DNA of 54,467 bases from Bacteroides sp. GM023 (GTDB lineage Bacteria; Bacteroidota; Bacteroidia; Bacteroidales; Bacteroidaceae), in the NCBI RefSeq assembly GCF_014750685.1, contig NZ_JAAXGE010000025.1, positions 1 through 54,467 on the forward strand. Direction: 5' to 3'. The notes beneath the pieces are model-generated. The model saw only the letters and a list, made by a program, of their open reading frames with translations. It ran no database searches and was not told where the DNA came from. Position 1 is the first letter of the stretch. The number at the start of each line of letters is the position of its first letter. Position numbers and translations under genes: made by a program. Below are positions 1 through 8,297 of this stretch, piece by piece.

Positions 1-79
1 GTGTGAGAGGTCGGAAAATGAAAGTAGGAAGAAAACTACTTTTATTTTCCTCCTACTCGATTTTTTTCAAAAGAGTCTT

Positions 80-1045
80 TTAGTCGACAATAGTGATATG
101 ATCGTGACCGAATATATTCAATCCCAACTTGTTCATGATGTACTGGATAGACAACTGTGCTTTGACAGAGTTACCCGATCCATCCAAAGGAGGAGCGAAT
201 GCAGCGATACCGAACTGTCCGGGTAATATACCCATCACGCCACCGCCTACACCTGTTTTTGCAGGGATACCGGAAGTGTACATCCAGTCGCCGGTATGTT
301 CGTAGAAACCTACTGCGGCAATCATGGCTGTGATTTTAGGAGCCAGGCTGGCATCGAACACTTCTTTCTTGGTCACAGGGTTCACACCGCCGTTGGCGAT
401 TGTTCCGGCTGCAATGGAAAGTTGCAATGCAGTAACTCCCAGTGAGCACTGACGGGTATAAAGGTCGAGTGACATATCCGGGTCGTCATAGATACGGTTA
501 TAATTCTTCAGCAACCAGGCGATAGAACGGTTGTTGAAGTTCGTATCCGATTCGGATTTGTACAATTCGTCAATCAACTGGGGAGCGCTGCCGCACAAGT
601 CGGTTACGTTTCCTACGATAGCGTCCCATTTCTTGGCGGAATCACCGATAGGTTTTACCATACTGCAAGCAGAGATGGCACCGGCATTTACCAGCGGAGT
701 GGACGGATGATCGTTCTCTAAAAGGATAGCTATGATTGAGTTGAAAGGCAAACCTGTTGCGTCGGCTCCGATCTTGTCCAAGATTTCCTTGGCGCCATAT
801 TGACGCAATGCAAGAATAGCCGTATGCACTTTGGATACAGATTCTATACCGAAGCGGTAGTCAGTATCTCCCACATGGATGGTCTGCCCGTTGAGCAGGC
901 AGACACTGATTCCAAAGAGATCTTTGTTGACATTTGCCAGGTAAGGGATATAGTCGGCATTCTTGCCTCCTGTATTGGTCTTTACCTGATCGTATGCCTC
1001 TTGTACCACTTCTTTCAATTGAGCGAGTGTTACTTTTTTATCCAT
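80..1045 (-). CDS. glsA: Glutaminase A
   Basis: This 321-residue protein is a serine-dependent beta-lactamase-like glutaminase, which hydrolyses glutamine to glutamate and ammonia in the cytoplasm. The Ser-x-x-Lys motif ESVSKVH near residue 69 and the late GVGGGVMG glycine-rich stretch are characteristic, and the length is usual for the family (about 310). It begins 8 bp after the stop of the glutamate decarboxylase gene on the same strand, so the two are probably cotranscribed. Together they make an acid-resistance pathway: ammonia from glutamine and proton consumption by glutamate decarboxylation. It lies in the chromosomal left flank, outside the mobile element. Confidence 0.93.
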   Translation of the reverse strand: MDKKVTLAQLKEVVQEAYDQVKTNTGGKNADYIPYLANVNKDLFGISVCLLNGQTIHVGDTDYRFGIESVSKVHTAILALRQYGAKEILDKIGADATGLPFNSIIAILLENDHPSTPLVNAGAISACSMVKPIGDSAKKWDAIVGNVTDLCGSAPQLIDELYKSESDTNFNNRSIAWLLKNYNRIYDDPDMSLDLYTRQCSLGVTALQLSIAAGTIANGGVNPVTKKEVFDASLAPKITAMIAAVGFYEHTGDWMYTSGIPAKTGVGGGVMGILPGQFGIAAFAPPLDGSGNSVKAQLSIQYIMNKLGLNIFGHDHITIVD

Positions 1046-1053
1046 AGATCATT

Positions 1054-2499
1054 TTATTTTTTAATTGTTTTGTGACGACGGCCACCGTGATTGAACATCT
1101 TGGCTTCTACCGGAAGGTTCTTTTCCTGTGCCATACGGGTAGGAGTAGGATATTCCAATTTTTCTAGTTCTGTAATTGCATTGTTGATGTCGCCCAGCAA
1201 CATATCTGCCATATCACGGCTGAATCCCTGGCGAACAACAATACGCATTACTACATAGTCATCCAATTTTGCAGGTAATGTATAGGCAGGAACCATCCAA
1301 CCGTGTTGAGACAGCTTGTCTTGCAAGTCATACAAAGTCCATTTAGCAGATTTTGCGTATTCCGGTTTCAAGTACCAGATGAACAATGGGTTCACAACAT
1401 CTTCAGCGTAGTTGACGAACGGAACCATCTTGGCGATTTCATCATGGAGATACTTGGCAATCTGCAATGAGTTGTACTGCACTTCCTTGTAACCCTGGAA
1501 TCCTAAACGGATGAATTGGTAATATTGTCCGAGGATTTGAGCGGCAGGACGAGAGAAGTTCAAACCTACCTGAGTAATGTTAGCACCCAGATAATTTACG
1601 CTGAACGACATTTCTTCCGGCAGATATTCTTTGCCTTTCCAACAAACCCAACCAAGTCCCGGATATACCAGACCGAACTTATGACCGGATACACTGATAG
1701 AAAGTACCCATTTCAAACGGAAGTCCCATTTCTTTTCCGGATAAAGGAAAGGAAGGATGAAACCACCACTTGCGGCATCTACGTGGATAGGAATGTCATA
1801 ACCTGTCTTAGCGTTGTAAGCATCCAGTGCTTTGTCCAATGCTTCGACATCATCGTTCAGTCCTGTCCATGTAACACCCTGGATAGGTACGATACAGATT
1901 GTGTTTTCGTCACACATCTTCAAAGCTTCTTCGGGGTCGAGTGTGGTCTTGTCAAGAGTCAAAGGCACTTCACGCATTTCAATCTGCCACAACTGAGCGA
2001 ACTTTTCCCAAACAACCTGGAAACCAGTAGAAATAACAAAGTTTGGTTTATCAAACGGTTTGCCTTGAGCTTTTCTTTTCTTGCGCCAGCGCAACCAAGC
2101 GGCTACACCACCCAACATACATGCTTCGGAAGAACCAATAGCCAATGCTCCGGTTTTCCAAGTATCTTTTTCTGGAGAGTTCCACAAGTTGGCAACGATG
2201 TTGATACATTTACCGTTCATCACTGCGATACGCGGATACTCTGTCTCATCAATGTAGTTGATGTTGATGGCTTCGTTCATCAGCTTGGTAGCGTAGTCAT
2301 CCATGTAGGTAGTAACGAAAGTAGCCAGGTTCAAACGGGGTTGAGTCTGAGCGAATGTTTCGTCTTTTACCATTTGATAGGCAACTTCAGGAGTTGTAGG
2401 TCCATCAGGAATCTTCTCTACCGGAGAGGGTTGTAACATTCTGTCTGAACCAAATGCTTCTGTCTTAGCATCACCTTTTCTGAAATTTAAATCTTCCAT
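1054..2499 (-). CDS. gadB: Glutamate decarboxylase
   Basis: A 481-residue PLP-dependent decarboxylase converting glutamate to GABA with consumption of a cytosolic proton. The PLP lysine is Lys274 in SVSGHKFGL and the cofactor-binding HVDAASGG lies at 239-246; the whole length matches bacterial GadB (about 466-480). It is first in a two-gene minus-strand unit with glsA downstream. A minus-strand -7-like box (read as CAAACCTA on plus) lies at 2711-2718 in the 239-bp gap to the divergent MFS gene, but its -33 partner is not clear. No gadC antiporter is seen next to it; the neighbouring MFS and DMT genes are of other families. Confidence 0.95.
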   Translation of the reverse strand: MEDLNFRKGDAKTEAFGSDRMLQPSPVEKIPDGPTTPEVAYQMVKDETFAQTQPRLNLATFVTTYMDDYATKLMNEAININYIDETEYPRIAVMNGKCINIVANLWNSPEKDTWKTGALAIGSSEACMLGGVAAWLRWRKKRKAQGKPFDKPNFVISTGFQVVWEKFAQLWQIEMREVPLTLDKTTLDPEEALKMCDENTICIVPIQGVTWTGLNDDVEALDKALDAYNAKTGYDIPIHVDAASGGFILPFLYPEKKWDFRLKWVLSISVSGHKFGLVYPGLGWVCWKGKEYLPEEMSFSVNYLGANITQVGLNFSRPAAQILGQYYQFIRLGFQGYKEVQYNSLQIAKYLHDEIAKMVPFVNYAEDVVNPLFIWYLKPEYAKSAKWTLYDLQDKLSQHGWMVPAYTLPAKLDDYVVMRIVVRQGFSRDMADMLLGDINNAITELEKLEYPTPTRMAQEKNLPVEAKMFNHGGRRHKTIKK

Positions 2500-2738
2500 A
2501 CTTAATATATTTTTTAAAGGTTTAGGGCGATGGGGTGTTTCCCCGTCGAATTTCCCACAACAACAGCAGATTGTTTTGAAAGTTTTCGGGTTTTACATTA
2601 TTTGGCGTTTATTAAGGGGGCGGATTATTCTCATTGCATGGGCGTGATTGAGAAAATATAAGACCGTAAATTGCACGCTTTGAACTTTATACGGAGAGTA
2701 TTGTTTTCTTCAAACCTAAACTTTTAACGAATAAGCAT

Positions 2739-3968
2739 ATGAGAATACAGACTGGACGGGGGACAATTCCTCTTATAACTTTAATTGCCATCTGGTCTAT
2801 TTCGGCATTGACCTCACTGCCGGGACTGGCCGTTTCACCCATATTGGGCGATCTTACCAAGATATTTCCGAAAGCGACGGATTTGGATATACAGATGTTG
2901 ACTTCACTGCCATCGTTGCTTATTATTCCTTTTATATTATTAGGTGGTAAACTGACGGAGAAGGTCGATTATGTCCGTATCCTGAAAATAGGACTCTGGC
3001 TTTTTGCAGCAAGCGGCATTTTATATCTGATATCTAATAAAATGTGGCAATTAATCGTGGTAAGTGCTCTGCTCGGCATCGGTTCGGGACTTATTATCCC
3101 TTTATCTACCGGATTGGTTTCCCGTTATTTCGTGGGTACTTACCGTGTGAAACAATTCGGGTTAAGTTCCGCTATCACTAATTTCACATTGGTGATAGCC
3201 ACTGCTGTGACAGGCTATCTCGCGGAAGTCAGTTGGCATCTGCCTTTCTTAGTCTATCTTCTTCCGCTGATTTCTATCCTGTTGGTCGGACATTTAAAGA
3301 CAAACCAGCCGGGGACGGAACCCGCTGCAAACGATAGCGGCGATTCAACGCCGGCTCAATCTGTTATTGATACCGGCGGAAGTAAGTACGGCATCCATAC
3401 CAAGCACCTGTTGCAATTAATGCTTTTTTATGGAGTGGCGACTTACATTGTATTGGCTGTCATATTCAATCTGCCTTTTTTGATGGAAAAACATCATTTT
3501 TCCAGTGGTGATTCTGGGTTGATGATTTCACTTTTCTTCCTGGCGATTATGGCCCCGGGATTTGGCCTGGATAAGATTGTGGCGGTATTGAAAGAACGGA
3601 CAAAGGCATATAGCTTGCTATCCATGGCTTTAGGATTATTATTGATTTGGATAGCTCCAATCGAATGGCTTATTATTCCGGGATGTATCCTTGTCGGTTT
3701 GGGATACGGTGTCATTCAGCCTATGCTTTATGATAAGACCACTCATACCGCATTACCGGAAAAGACCACTTTGGCACTGGCGTTTGTGATGATGATGAAT
3801 TACCTGGCTATTTTGCTTTATCCTTTCATTATCGACTTTTTCCAGTGGATATTCCACACCCAGTCACAGGAATTTCCTTTCATATTTAATCTGCTGATTA
3901 CTATTGTAACGTTTTTCTGGGCTTACCTGCGGCGTAATACCTTTTTGTTTAATGATCAATTGAAATAA
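2739..3968 (+). CDS. Major facilitator superfamily transporter
   Basis: A 409-residue polytopic inner-membrane protein with about 12 hydrophobic segments in two halves, split by a hydrophilic loop around residues 190-220 (rich in Asn, Asp, Gly and Ser). This is the MFS drug/metabolite transporter layout, and the length is usual for it. The substrate cannot be told from sequence. It is divergent from gadB and is followed after 3 bp by a DMT-family gene, so both are probably cotranscribed. The ATG follows an AT-rich stretch as usual in Bacteroides. Confidence 0.85.
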   Translation: MRIQTGRGTIPLITLIAIWSISALTSLPGLAVSPILGDLTKIFPKATDLDIQMLTSLPSLLIIPFILLGGKLTEKVDYVRILKIGLWLFAASGILYLISNKMWQLIVVSALLGIGSGLIIPLSTGLVSRYFVGTYRVKQFGLSSAITNFTLVIATAVTGYLAEVSWHLPFLVYLLPLISILLVGHLKTNQPGTEPAANDSGDSTPAQSVIDTGGSKYGIHTKHLLQLMLFYGVATYIVLAVIFNLPFLMEKHHFSSGDSGLMISLFFLAIMAPGFGLDKIVAVLKERTKAYSLLSMALGLLLIWIAPIEWLIIPGCILVGLGYGVIQPMLYDKTTHTALPEKTTLALAFVMMMNYLAILLYPFIIDFFQWIFHTQSQEFPFIFNLLITIVTFFWAYLRRNTFLFNDQLK

Positions 3969-3971
3969 AAA

Positions 3972-4871
3972 ATGAAGAATAAGAAACTAGAGGCCAATCT
4001 GAGCATGGCCGTCTCGAAAGTTTTTAGCGGTTTAAATATGAATGCCCTGAAGTATCTTCTGCCTTTGTGGATGAGTCCGCTGACAGGGGCGACACTCCGT
4101 TGTACATTTGCGGCGGCGGCTTTTTGGATCATCGGATGGTTCATGCCGCCGGAGAAATCATCGACTAAGGACAAATGGTTACTTTTCCTGCTAGGGGCTT
4201 TTGGGCTTTATGGCTTTATGTTTCTTTATTTGGCGGGGTTGAGTAAGACCACTCCTGTCTCCAGTTCTATCTTCACCAGCCTTCAGCCTATTTGGGTTTT
4301 CCTTATTATGATTTTCCTTCATAAGGAGAAGGCAACAGCAAAAAAGGTGATTGGTATCTCTATCGGACTGGTCGGAGCGTTGGTCTGTATTCTGACACAG
4401 CAAAGTGATGATTTGGCGTCCGATGCTTTTATGGGAAATATGCTCTGCCTGGTTAGTTCTGTCGTCTATGCTGTCTACCTGATTTTGAGTCATCGTATTC
4501 TTACTTCTATCGGGGCAATGACCATGTTGCGATATACATTTTCCGGTGCCGCCGTATCTGCTATTATAGTGACAATGATTACCGGCTTCGATGCTGCGGT
4601 ATTCTCCATGCCGTTCCATTGGACGCCTTTCCTTATCCTGATGTTTGTGCTGATTTTCCCGACTACCATAAGTTATATGTTACTCCCTGTCGGATTGAAA
4701 TATCTCAAGACAACGGTGGTAGCCATTTATGGTTATCTGATTCTGATTGTGGCGACTGTCGCTTCTCTTATCTTAGGGCAGGACCGTTTCAGTTGGACGC
4801 AAACGTTTGCCATCATTTTTATCTGTATCGGAGTCTATCTGGTGGAAGTTGCCGAAAGCAAGGAGGGGTAA
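3972..4871 (+). CDS. EamA/DMT-family transporter
   Basis: A 299-residue membrane protein with about ten hydrophobic helices arranged as two EamA repeats, the layout of drug/metabolite exporters of the RhaT/EamA type. The second repeat starts near residue 155 (LCLVSSVVYAVYLILSH). Start ATG at 3972 lies 3 bp after the MFS stop, so translation is likely coupled. The C-terminus ends VEVAESKEG. The substrate is unknown. It is the last chromosomal gene before the element; terminators follow at 4964-5033. Confidence 0.85.
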   Translation: MKNKKLEANLSMAVSKVFSGLNMNALKYLLPLWMSPLTGATLRCTFAAAAFWIIGWFMPPEKSSTKDKWLLFLLGAFGLYGFMFLYLAGLSKTTPVSSSIFTSLQPIWVFLIMIFLHKEKATAKKVIGISIGLVGALVCILTQQSDDLASDAFMGNMLCLVSSVVYAVYLILSHRILTSIGAMTMLRYTFSGAAVSAIIVTMITGFDAAVFSMPFHWTPFLILMFVLIFPTTISYMLLPVGLKYLKTTVVAIYGYLILIVATVASLILGQDRFSWTQTFAIIFICIGVYLVEVAESKEG

Positions 4872-4873
4872 AT

Positions 4874-4944
4874 GTTTCCCGGTGTGGAACAAAGTGTTTC
4901 TCACCGAGGAACAACCTGTTTCACACCGGGAAACAAAGTGTTTC
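4874..4944. repeat. Cluster of GGAACAA..TGTTTC repeats with outer inverted repeat
   Basis: Three near-identical units, GGAACAAAGTGTTTC (4886-4900), GGAACAACCTGTTTC (4908-4922) and GGAAACAAAGTGTTTC (4929-4944), follow the DMT gene. A perfect 13-bp inverted repeat, GTTTCCCGGTGTG (4874-4886) and CACACCGGGAAAC (4922-4934), frames two of them. It resembles an intergenic REP-like cluster; no coding sense is seen. Confidence 0.6.
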
Positions 4945-4963
4945 AAAGCATGAAACAAAAAAA

Positions 4964-4996
4964 GAGGGTGTCCGAAAAGGGTACCCTCCCTTTTTT
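4964..4996 (+). terminator. Rho-independent terminator of the transporter operon
   Basis: Stem GAGGGT (4964-4969) pairs with ACCCTC (4983-4988), followed by a run of six T at 4991-4996. Confidence 0.65.
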
Positions 4997-5002
4997 ATGT
5001 AA

Positions 5003-5033
5003 AAGTCCGAACTTTCCCAAGCTCGGACTTTTT
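5003..5033. terminator. Second terminator hairpin
   Basis: AAGTCCGA (5003-5010) pairs perfectly with TCGGACTT (5023-5030), with a T run on the right and an A run on the left, so it can act in both directions. It lies just outside the element's left end. Confidence 0.75.
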
Positions 5034-5077
5034 AATTTGCTCTAAAATGTTTATCTTAGAGCATGTTAATCGATAGT

Positions 5078-5087
5078 GCAAAGTTAC
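5078..5087 (+). other. attL core site
   Basis: GCAAAGTTAC fits the CTnDOT core (GTANNTTTGC read on the other strand). It lies 320 bp upstream of the integrase start and just after the chromosomal terminators. The same decamer also fits the minus-strand Bacteroides -7 box, so the boundary rests on position and on the matching site at 54264. Confidence 0.75.
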
Positions 5088-5378
5088 TACAAAAAAGTGA
5101 AATGCGGAAAGATATAGTGATAGAATTGAGTTACAAGGGTTTTGGTTGAAGTGGCGATAATCCGTGAAGCCATTACAATCCCTGCCGAAGCCAAATCCTG
5201 ACGCCGCTACGTTACTTGTTCGTAACCATGCCCGAAAATGCGACAAACGGGTACGAATAGCGAAACAAGGCTCTAAGGAATAGTGAGTTATCCATAACTC
5301 ATGCGAAAAATCAGGTTACGGAAAAAGATTGCGCCGTTCCTCCCCGTTTTGCGTACCAACACCGGACTCTTCACCAAC
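5088..5378. other. Left-end integrase arm region, non-coding
   Basis: No convincing gene lies between the core and the integrase promoter. Heptamer CGTAACC occurs at 5221-5227 and its reverse complement GGTTACG at 5314-5320; the first forms a small inverted repeat with GTTAC at 5211-5215. The same heptamers recur near the right end (54141-54147, 54188-54194). They are candidate IntDOT arm-type or Xis binding sites, by inference. Confidence 0.45.
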
Positions 5379-5386
5379 TAATTTTG
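5379..5386 (+). promoter_or_regulatory. intDOT promoter -7 box
   Basis: TAATTTTG matches TAnnTTTG and lies 20 bp before the integrase ATG. A TTTG at 5348-5351 could be the -33 element although its 27-bp spacing is long. Confidence 0.5.
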
Positions 5387-5406
5387 AAACCCAAAAATTA
5401 AGGACA

Positions 5407-6642
5407 ATGAAGAGTACATTTTCAGTAATCTACTACCTCAAGCGTCAGGTAGTGAAAAAGGACGGGACAGTTCCCGTCATGGGACGCATCACGGTGGACG
5501 GCAGCCAGACACAGTTCAGCTGCAAACTGACTGTCGATCCGAAACTGTGGGACACCAAAGGTGGACGTGTCACGGGCAGAAGCACGGCGGCACTCGAAAC
5601 GAACCGTATGCTTGACAAGATGCGGGTACGCATCAACAGGCATTATCAGGAAATCATGGAGCGTGACAACTTCGTCACGGCGGAGAAGGTGAAGAACGCC
5701 TTTCTCGGACTGGAACACCGCTACCACACGCTGATGCAGGTGTTCCGCCAGCACAACGAGGACTACGAGAAGCAGGTGGAGGCAGGCATGAAAGCCAAAG
5801 GCACGCTGCTGAAGTACCGCACCGTTTACAAGCACATGCAAGAGTTCCTCGACATCCGCTACCATGTGAAGGACATCGCCCTAAAAGAGCTTACCCCGGC
5901 TTTCATCTCCGACTTCGAGATGTTCCTGCGCACGGACAAGCACTGCTGCACCAATACCGTGTGGCTGTACGTCTGCCCGTTACGGACGATGGTATTCATC
6001 GCCATCAACAACGAGTGGCTGACGCGCGACCCGTTCCGCGAGTATGAAATCAAGAAGGAGGAAACAACACGCAGTTTCCTGACCAAAGATGAGATCCGCC
6101 TGCTGATGGAGGGGAAACTGAAAAACGCCAAACAGGAATTGTACCGCGACCTCTACCTGTTCTGCGCCTTCACGGGGCTGTCGTTCGCGGATATGCGCAA
6201 CCTTACGGAAGAGAATATCCGCACCTACTTCGACGAACACGAGTGGATAAACATCAACCGCCAGAAAACGGGCGTGGTGTCCAACATCCGCCTGCTCGAC
6301 ATCGCCAACCGCATAATCGGCAAATACCGGGGACTGTGCGGGGACGGCAGGATATTTCCCGTTCCGCATTATAACACGTGCCTTGCCGGTATCCGTGCCG
6401 TCGCCAAGCGTTGCGGCATCACCAAGCATATCACGTGGCATCAGAGCCGCCACACGGCAGCCACGACGATATTCCTCTCCAACGGTGTTCCCATCGAAAC
6501 GGTCAGCTCCATGCTCGGACACAAGAGCATAAAGACGACGCAGATTTACGCAAAGATAACCAAAGAGAAGCTCAATCAGGACATGGAGAACCTTGCCGCA
6601 AGATTGAACGGCGTCGAGGAATTTGCAGGTTGCACCATCTAA
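5407..6642 (+). CDS. intDOT: IntDOT tyrosine recombinase (integrase)
   Basis: A 411-residue site-specific tyrosine recombinase that joins and excises the element at the core sites. The ATG at 5407 (MKSTFSVIYYL) gives exactly the known IntDOT length; the frame is open further upstream but the extra residues look unlike protein. Arm-binding domain about 1-100, core-binding about 100-215, catalytic domain about 225-411. Catalytic residues visible are Arg285, Lys287, His345, Arg348, a His near 372 and Tyr381. The usual first Arg is replaced by Ser259 (TGLSFADM), a hallmark of IntDOT. It is followed 11 bp later by orf2. Confidence 0.97.
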   Translation: MKSTFSVIYYLKRQVVKKDGTVPVMGRITVDGSQTQFSCKLTVDPKLWDTKGGRVTGRSTAALETNRMLDKMRVRINRHYQEIMERDNFVTAEKVKNAFLGLEHRYHTLMQVFRQHNEDYEKQVEAGMKAKGTLLKYRTVYKHMQEFLDIRYHVKDIALKELTPAFISDFEMFLRTDKHCCTNTVWLYVCPLRTMVFIAINNEWLTRDPFREYEIKKEETTRSFLTKDEIRLLMEGKLKNAKQELYRDLYLFCAFTGLSFADMRNLTEENIRTYFDEHEWININRQKTGVVSNIRLLDIANRIIGKYRGLCGDGRIFPVPHYNTCLAGIRAVAKRCGITKHITWHQSRHTAATTIFLSNGVPIETVSSMLGHKSIKTTQIYAKITKEKLNQDMENLAARLNGVEEFAGCTI

Positions 6643-6653
6643 AAAGAAAAGCC

Positions 6654-7016
6654 ATGAAACGTGACACAATCATCATCGAGGACAAGGCAGTCAGCGTAAC
6701 CGGTAACGACGTGTGGATGACCGCCACCGAAATAGCCGGATTGTTCCATACGACCGTCCCGGCAGTGAACGCCGCCATCAGAGCCGTCCGCAAGTCGGAC
6801 GTGCTGAACGACTACGAGGTGTGCCGCTACATGCAGCTTGAAAACGGGCTGCACGCGGACGTGTACGCCCTTGAAATCATCATCCCGGTCGCTTTCAGGG
6901 TGAATACCTACAACACCCACCTGTTCCGCACATGGCTGGTGGGAAAGGCACTCTCACAAGAGAAACGGCAGACATACGTGATGTTCATACAGAACGGAAA
7001 AGCCGGGTATTGCTGA
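6654..7016 (+). CDS. CTnDOT orf2, RhuM-like DNA-binding-type protein
   Basis: A 120-residue protein starting at ATG 6654, eleven bp after intDOT, probably cotranscribed. The early segment VWMTATEIAGLFHTTVPAVN (about 17-36) looks like a helix-turn-helix, and the later part (DVYALEIIIPVAFRVNTYNTH, split around residue 80) resembles the N-terminal part of RhuM/virulence-associated proteins. It corresponds in position to orf2 of CTnDOT, whose role is not established. It ends before a strong terminator at 7038-7080. Confidence 0.75.
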   Translation: MKRDTIIIEDKAVSVTGNDVWMTATEIAGLFHTTVPAVNAAIRAVRKSDVLNDYEVCRYMQLENGLHADVYALEIIIPVAFRVNTYNTHLFRTWLVGKALSQEKRQTYVMFIQNGKAGYC

Positions 7017-7037
7017 TTGCACATACCCCATAAGACA

Positions 7038-7080
7038 AGTAAACGGGTAGCACCACAAAAGGTGTCACCCGTTTACTTTT
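7038..7080. terminator. Bidirectional terminator between orf2 and the convergent HTH genes
   Basis: AGTAAACGGGT (7038-7048) pairs perfectly with ACCCGTTTACT (7067-7077); an inner CACC/GGTG (7051-7054 / 7061-7064) extends it. A T run follows. Confidence 0.9.
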
Positions 7081-7093
7081 TCATGAAACCGCC

Positions 7094-7399
7094 TCACTCC
7101 AGCGGCTTGCGGTAGTTCGCTTCCAGTACCCCGCGCAGCCCCGTTTCCGGGTAAAGCACCTTCCCTCCCAAAAGTATGAAGGGCAACACGCGGTTGTTGC
7201 GGTATTCCTGCAAGGTGCGCCGGCTCACACGGAGCAGTTCCGACACCTCGCCGTCCGTCAGGTAACGTTCCCCGTCCAGCGGAGGACGGTAGCTTTCCAG
7301 AAATGCGGACAGCCATTTCGAGCCTTTGCGCATATCCTGCACCACAGAGGCTATCGGCTCGTCTTCCATCGTAAAAACATCGTTGTTCTCGTTCATCAT
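7094..7399 (-). CDS. Helix-turn-helix excisionase-like protein
   Basis: About 101 residues from the chosen ATG at 7399 (MMNENNDVF). A MerR/excisionase-type HTH runs near the middle: YLTDGEVSELLRVSRRTLQE then a wing with PFILLGGKVLYP. An earlier in-frame ATG at 7462 would overlap the upstream HTH gene by 32 bp, so the start is uncertain. It is second in a minus-strand pair. Such small HTH proteins occur as accessory DNA-binding factors in CTnDOT-like elements; its target is unknown. Confidence 0.7.
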   Translation of the reverse strand: MMNENNDVFTMEDEPIASVVQDMRKGSKWLSAFLESYRPPLDGERYLTDGEVSELLRVSRRTLQEYRNNRVLPFILLGGKVLYPETGLRGVLEANYRKPLE

Positions 7400-7430
7400 A
7401 ACTTCGGATTCAGTGGGTGAATAAATCAAA

Positions 7431-7730
7431 TCATCTGCCGTGCGGATAGAGCGTGCCGACAAGCGGTATCAGCCGCTTCACCTCCTCTGGCTTGTAATAG
7501 AACCTGCGGTTTATCTGCGAGTAGCCGATAAGCCGCCTGTCACGCAGCGTCTGCAACGTGCGCGGGCTTATTCTCAACTGCCCGCAGACCTCCTCGCCCG
7601 TGAGCCATCTTTCCATGCGCCCCGTGTCGCTTTTGCGCCTCAGGGCGGCGACCTTCTCCGAGAGTGCGCCGAATGCCGCCACCATCATCTCGAAAGTCTT
7701 TTTCTCGATAGATACTATTTCCATATTCAT
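7431..7730 (-). CDS. Helix-turn-helix excisionase-like protein
   Basis: About 99 residues from ATG 7730 (MNMEIVSIEKKTF). The HTH lies at WLTGEEVCGQLRISPRTLQT with the wing SQINRRFYYKPEEV, as in MerR-type excisionases. The N-terminal half may be a short coiled coil (EMMVAAFGALSEKVAALRRK). The sequence is related in plan to the downstream partner and to the divergent xis2c/xis2d pair, suggesting duplication. A longer start at 7772 would run through the promoter box at 7749-7756, so it was not chosen. Confidence 0.72.
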   Translation of the reverse strand: MNMEIVSIEKKTFEMMVAAFGALSEKVAALRRKSDTGRMERWLTGEEVCGQLRISPRTLQTLRDRRLIGYSQINRRFYYKPEEVKRLIPLVGTLYPHGR

Positions 7731-7748
7731 GTCATTTAGAGTTTGCCG

Positions 7749-7756
7749 CAAAGGTA
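7749..7756 (-). promoter_or_regulatory. -7 box of the minus-strand HTH pair
   Basis: CAAAGGTA on plus is TACCTTTG on minus, a TAnnTTTG match 19 bp before the start codon at 7730. Confidence 0.5.
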
Positions 7757-7848
7757 ACGAAACGGCATACAAGACGTATCGTTTTCCGCTGAAAGGCTGC
7801 CTGTTGCGCCGTTTGACCGGGTTACGGAGCCATCTTCCGCAAAAATCT

Positions 7849-7863
7849 TACGTGAGTCACGTA
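7849..7863. promoter_or_regulatory. Palindromic operator upstream of the excision operon
   Basis: TACGTGAGTCACGTA is a perfect 7+1+7 palindrome 69 bp before the xis2c ATG, in the divergent gap between the HTH pair and xis2c. RteC of CTnDOT is known to activate the excision operon by binding an inverted repeat there; this is the best candidate site seen. A weak -7-like GAATTTTG follows at 7896-7903. Confidence 0.55.
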
Positions 7864-7931
7864 GTGAGTTGTTAAAGCCCCTTTTGTTTATTGCCGAATT
7901 TTGTCGCAGAAACAAAAAGAAAGGACTGAAC

Positions 7932-8294
7932 ATGAAAGTGATAACAATGGAAAGTTCCGCCTACAAGGAGATGATGGCGCAGATTGCGAACATCGCAGGG
8001 TACATCCGCGAGGCAAGGGACGAGAAGAAACGGAAGCGGGAAACCGAAGACAAGCTGCTTGACACGGCACAGGCGGCGAAGATGCTCAACGTGAGCAAGC
8101 GCACCATGCAGCGTATGCGCACCGACCACCGTATCGAGTATGTGGTGGTACGCGGAAGCTGCCGCTACCGCCTTTCCGAGATACTGCGGCTATTGGAGGA
8201 CAACACAGTAAGGAACGAGGAAGGGACAATAGACACCCTGTTCCACAACCACACGCTGCGCACGGGCGGCAAACCAAAAGGAAGGAGGACATAG
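7932..8294 (+). CDS. xis2c: Xis2c-like excision factor
   Basis: A 120-residue basic protein from ATG 7932 (MKVITMESSAYKEM); upstream in-frame codons lie in the promoter region. A charged helical N-terminus (AREARDEKKRKRETEDK-like) leads into an HTH at LDTAQAAKMLNVSKRTMQR and a basic tail. Position as first gene of the operon xis2c-xis2d-orf3-exc identifies it with the CTnDOT recombination directionality factor Xis2c, which bends DNA at attR/attL with IntDOT during excision. Its start codon is 202 bp from the divergent HTH gene. Confidence 0.85.
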   Translation: MKVITMESSAYKEMMAQIANIAGYIREARDEKKRKRETEDKLLDTAQAAKMLNVSKRTMQRMRTDHRIEYVVVRGSCRYRLSEILRLLEDNTVRNEEGTIDTLFHNHTLRTGGKPKGRRT

Positions 8295-8297
8295 GTC

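Noticed and set aside
5329..5406. Upstream extension of the integrase to 437 residues
   Set aside because: ATG 5407 gives exactly the known 411-residue IntDOT, and the promoter box at 5379 lies inside the extension.
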